A stretch of DNA of 8,589 nt, taken from the NCBI GenBank assembly GCA_016875665.1, contig VGPA01000052.1, positions 1-8,589 of the forward strand. Reading direction: 5' to 3'. A program made the translations under genes and the position numbers. Source of the stretch: Chloroflexota bacterium (GTDB taxonomy: Bacteria > Chloroflexota > Limnocylindria > P2-11E). Numbering within the stretch: position 1 is the first letter of the stretch; each line of letters opens with the position of its first letter. The notes under the pieces were generated by a model, which saw only the letters and a list, made by a program, of their open reading frames with translations, had not been told where the DNA came from and did no database searches. Positions 6,798 to 8,589 of this stretch are shown in pieces.

Positions 6798-6870
6798 GTC
6801 GCGCGTCGGGAAAGAAGCGAATCATAGGGCTGCGCGCGCGCCTCGAGTTCGATAAAGATGTGCGTCTGTA

Positions 6871-7209
6871 TCAACCAGGCGGCCAGCCGAGTGGCCGGCC
6901 GGCCAGAACGTGCAGGTGCAGATGGCCCACCGACTGGCCGGCGTCCCGGCCGCTGTTCACCACGACCCGGAAACCGCCTGTCCCGCCCTCGCGGCCGACC
7001 GCGGCAGCGGCCGCCAGCACCCGCCCGAGCGCCTCCGCGTCGGCCGCATCCGCAAGCGACGCCACGTGCGCCTTCGGGACGACGAGCACGTGGAACGGCG
7101 CCTGGGGATTGGTGTCGTGGAACGCGAGCGTGTGCTCGTCCTCGCGCGCCACCCGCGCCGGGATCTCCCGACGGACGATCCGGCAGAAGAGGCAGTCCTC
7201 GGAGCTCAT
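6871..7209 (-). CDS. HIT-family nucleotide hydrolase (HINT type)
   Basis: A 112-residue complete HINT-type histidine triad protein. The triad HLHLHVLAG gives H96, H98 and H100, H98 being the expected nucleophile. The N-terminal CLFC (C6/C9) is the zinc-type pair found in many bacterial HIT proteins. FHDTNPQAPFHVLVVPKAH (30-48) and the terminal GRPLGWPPG are family hallmarks. HINT enzymes hydrolyse purine nucleoside phosphoramidates, including aminoacyl-adenylates; the in vivo substrate is not evident. The ATG at 7209 overlaps the stop of the diguanylate cyclase (ATGA 7209-7206), so the two are probably co-transcribed. The gene is followed by 140 non-coding bases before rpsU. Confidence 0.95.
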   Translation of the reverse strand: MSSEDCLFCRIVRREIPARVAREDEHTLAFHDTNPQAPFHVLVVPKAHVASLADAADAEALGRVLAAAAAVGREGGTGGFRVVVNSGRDAGQSVGHLHLHVLAGRPLGWPPG

Positions 7210-7691
7210 CCTGCGCGCAGCTTGCGTTTCTGCTCGTAGAGGAGCGCGTCGGCTCGTGCGAGCACGGCGGAAGCGGTCTCGTTCGGGCGGCGCGAAACGT
7301 GGCCAAGGCTCACCGAGCAGCGCTGGTTGGGATCCTCCGCGCGCCAGCGCCGCAGCCGGTCGCGCACGCGGCCCGCGACGCCGGTGGTCACGACCTCCCC
7401 AGCGTCGGGCAGCAGAACGACGAACTCGTCGCCCCCGATGCGAGCGACCACGTCATCCGGCCGCACCGCGGCCCGCACGGTCTGCGCGAAGCCGCGCAGT
7501 GCGGAGTCGCCCGCCGCGTGGCCGTAGGTGTCGTTGATCTTCTTCAGCCCGTCGGCATCGAGCGCGATGACGCCGTACGCGGCCCGGCCCGCGTGCAGCG
7601 ACGCGAGCTCGAGGTCGAGCTTCCGCCGCGTGCCCACCCCGGTGAGCGTGTCGGTGTCCGCGGCCGCCTCCGCGGCCCGGCGCTGGCGCTC
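7206..7691 (-). pseudogene. diguanylate cyclase, C-terminal GGDEF half (separated by frameshift)
   Basis: This frame encodes a complete GGDEF domain of about 161 residues, beginning ERQRRAAEAAADTDTLTGVG and ending at TGA 7208-7206. The active-site loop is RIGGDEFVVLLPDAG. RPDD, exactly five residues ahead of GGDEF, is a canonical inhibitory RxxD I-site, and DTLTGVGTRR is the usual domain entry. DADGLKKINDTYGHAAGD carries the metal and substrate-binding Asp/Asn. Such enzymes make c-di-GMP from two GTP. The same frame stays open upstream to 7805, but that extra stretch is Arg/Ser/Pro-rich shadow sequence and has no plausible start. The natural continuation is the membrane sensor in the neighbouring frame. 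If the frameshift is a sequencing error, the two halves form one working 451-residue enzyme. The stop overlaps the HIT start. Confidence 0.85.
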
Positions 7692-7692
7692 G

Positions 7693-8562
7693 CTCGAGTC
7701 GGAGCTCGCTGAGCGAGGTCCACACGACCGCGGTGAGCACGGTGGTCGCGCCGAGCGTCGCGACGGCGAGCTCAACCTCGCGCGGGTAGAGGCCCGCCCC
7801 TGCACCGGCGCGCGCGAGGATCGCCATGAGCACGGGACTCGCCGCGGCGATCGGGACCATTCGCTGCGCCGCGTCGCCCCCGATGCTCTCGGCCGCGAGG
7901 ATGCGCGCGAGGCCCGCGGAGGGATTCGCGATCAGGACCGCGAATGCGAGCAGCACCACCGCCACGGCGGTGTGGAGCGCCACCGTGCCGAAGACCCTCG
8001 TGGCGTAGAGGCTCGTCGGCCCGAGCAGGTAGCCCAGGAGCGCGACGCCCATGAGCGCGCCGGCAACGAGCACGAGGCACTCACCGACGACCCGTCGCCG
8101 TCCGGACAAGCGGAGCAGAGCGACTCCGCACCCGATCAGCGTGAACGACGTCGCGGTGGCGGGCGCCATGCGGCCCGGGAACAACGGGCTCTTGGGGTCG
8201 GCGAACAGAATCTGGTCGATGCCGAAGTCCGCGTGCAGGTAGAACTGGGCGAGCGTCGCGATGCCGAGCGCCGCCGCCGCGAGCGCCAGCGCGGTGCCCG
8301 CGCGCTCGATCGCGGTCACCCCGCGCACGGTGAGCATCCAGGTCGCGGCTCCGAGCAGGACGAGCCCGAAGGCGGTGTTGGCCTTCATCGTGGGAAGGCC
8401 CGGCAGCAGGCTCACGATCGCCCCGTTGCCGAGCGCCCACCCTCCCAGCACGAGGAGCCCGATGGCTACCGCGAGGAGGCTGGCCACGCGCGAGAGGCCG
8501 CGCAGCCGGCGCAGGCGCCCGCGCGCCATGCGCCCGGTGTCGGCGCCGCCAGCACGCAGCAC
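7693..8562 (-). pseudogene. diguanylate cyclase, N-terminal multi-helix membrane sensor half
   Basis: About 290 residues from GTG 8562, largely hydrophobic, with about eight possible membrane helices (near residues 27-46, 62-78, 88-108, 136-150, 160-181, 190-212, 235-250, 262-282). The stretch LLPGLPTMKANTAFGLVLLG (52-71) resembles the N-terminal membrane region found before GGDEF, PAS or kinase domains in many bacteria; its ligand is unknown. The helix ends in TSLSELRLE (282-290), which reads into the coiled linker ERQRRAAE of the GGDEF half if one base is skipped at about 7692. Past this point the frame continues to 7453 only as Arg/Gly/His-rich shadow sequence. The start is uncertain: GTG 8562 and ATG 8529 both lack a clear ribosome site, and the frame is still open at the window edge, so the gene may begin outside. 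Confidence 0.75.
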
Positions 8563-8589
8563 GGAAGTGAAGCCTATCCAGTCAGTCGA

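Noticed and set aside
6821..6826. TATGAT (- strand) as a -10 box for rpsU
   Set aside because: No recognisable -35 hexamer at 16-18 bases upstream and no extended -10; a single six-base match is too weak to report as a promoter.
6831..6841. GC dinucleotide run as a repeat element
   Set aside because: Short alternating GC is expected at this base composition and has no partner copy in the window.
6882..6905. GGCCGGCC palindromes at the 3' end of the HIT gene as a terminator
   Set aside because: They lie within the coding region for the conserved GRPLGWPPG tail and are not followed by a T run.
6731..7306. N-terminal extension of rpsU in the same open frame up to 7306
   Set aside because: The extension runs through the HIT gene in another frame, has no homology, and bS21 is always short; GTG 6730 fits the family start exactly.
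7453..7692. Continuation of the membrane-sensor frame past the frameshift as a genuine C-terminal domain
   Set aside because: After TSLSELRLE the residues become an Arg/Gly/Ala/His shadow of the GGDEF codons in the neighbouring frame.

Overview
The window is very GC-rich and densely coding. It is chromosomal housekeeping DNA from a Gram-negative-type bacterium. The gene content and the style of the proteins would fit an uncultured soil or groundwater lineage such as Rokubacteria/Methylomirabilota or a deltaproteobacterial relative, but that placement is an inference from memory. No rRNA, tRNA, CRISPR array, insertion sequence or phage gene was seen.

Layout, left to right. Positions 1-893 (+ strand) hold the last codons of an ABC transporter ATPase and, overlapping it by four bases, its ABC-2 type permease. 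This unit converges on the rest of the window, and its stop codon overlaps the stop codon of the last gene on the - strand.

Everything from 890 to 8589 is read on the - strand. In the direction of transcription it holds: a membrane-sensor diguanylate cyclase split by a one-base frameshift near 7692; a HIT-family hydrolase (HINT type); a 140-base gap with a strong GC-rich hairpin; rpsU (ribosomal protein bS21); a YqeY/GatB-like protein that appears to lack a standard start codon; a PhoH-family ATPase; a 7TM-HD phosphodiesterase of the PgpH/YqfF type; the rRNA endonuclease YbeY; and an exported beta-lactamase-fold serine hydrolase with two beta-rich C-terminal domains. From rpsU to the hydrolase the genes are packed with a single gap of about 11 bases or overlap, with repeated ATGA stop/start junctions, so they very probably form one translationally coupled operon.

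The rpsU-yqeY-phoH-7TM-HD-ybeY core is a widespread bacterial neighbourhood linking ribosome assembly and RNA quality control with cyclic-di-AMP turnover. The less ordinary parts are the serine hydrolase at the end of the operon (shortened omega loop, no recognisable class A ExxxN motif), a YbeY whose third metal-binding histidine is an aspartate, the non-standard yqeY start, the hairpin ahead of rpsU, and the broken cyclase gene. I did not find a convincing undescribed multi-gene system.
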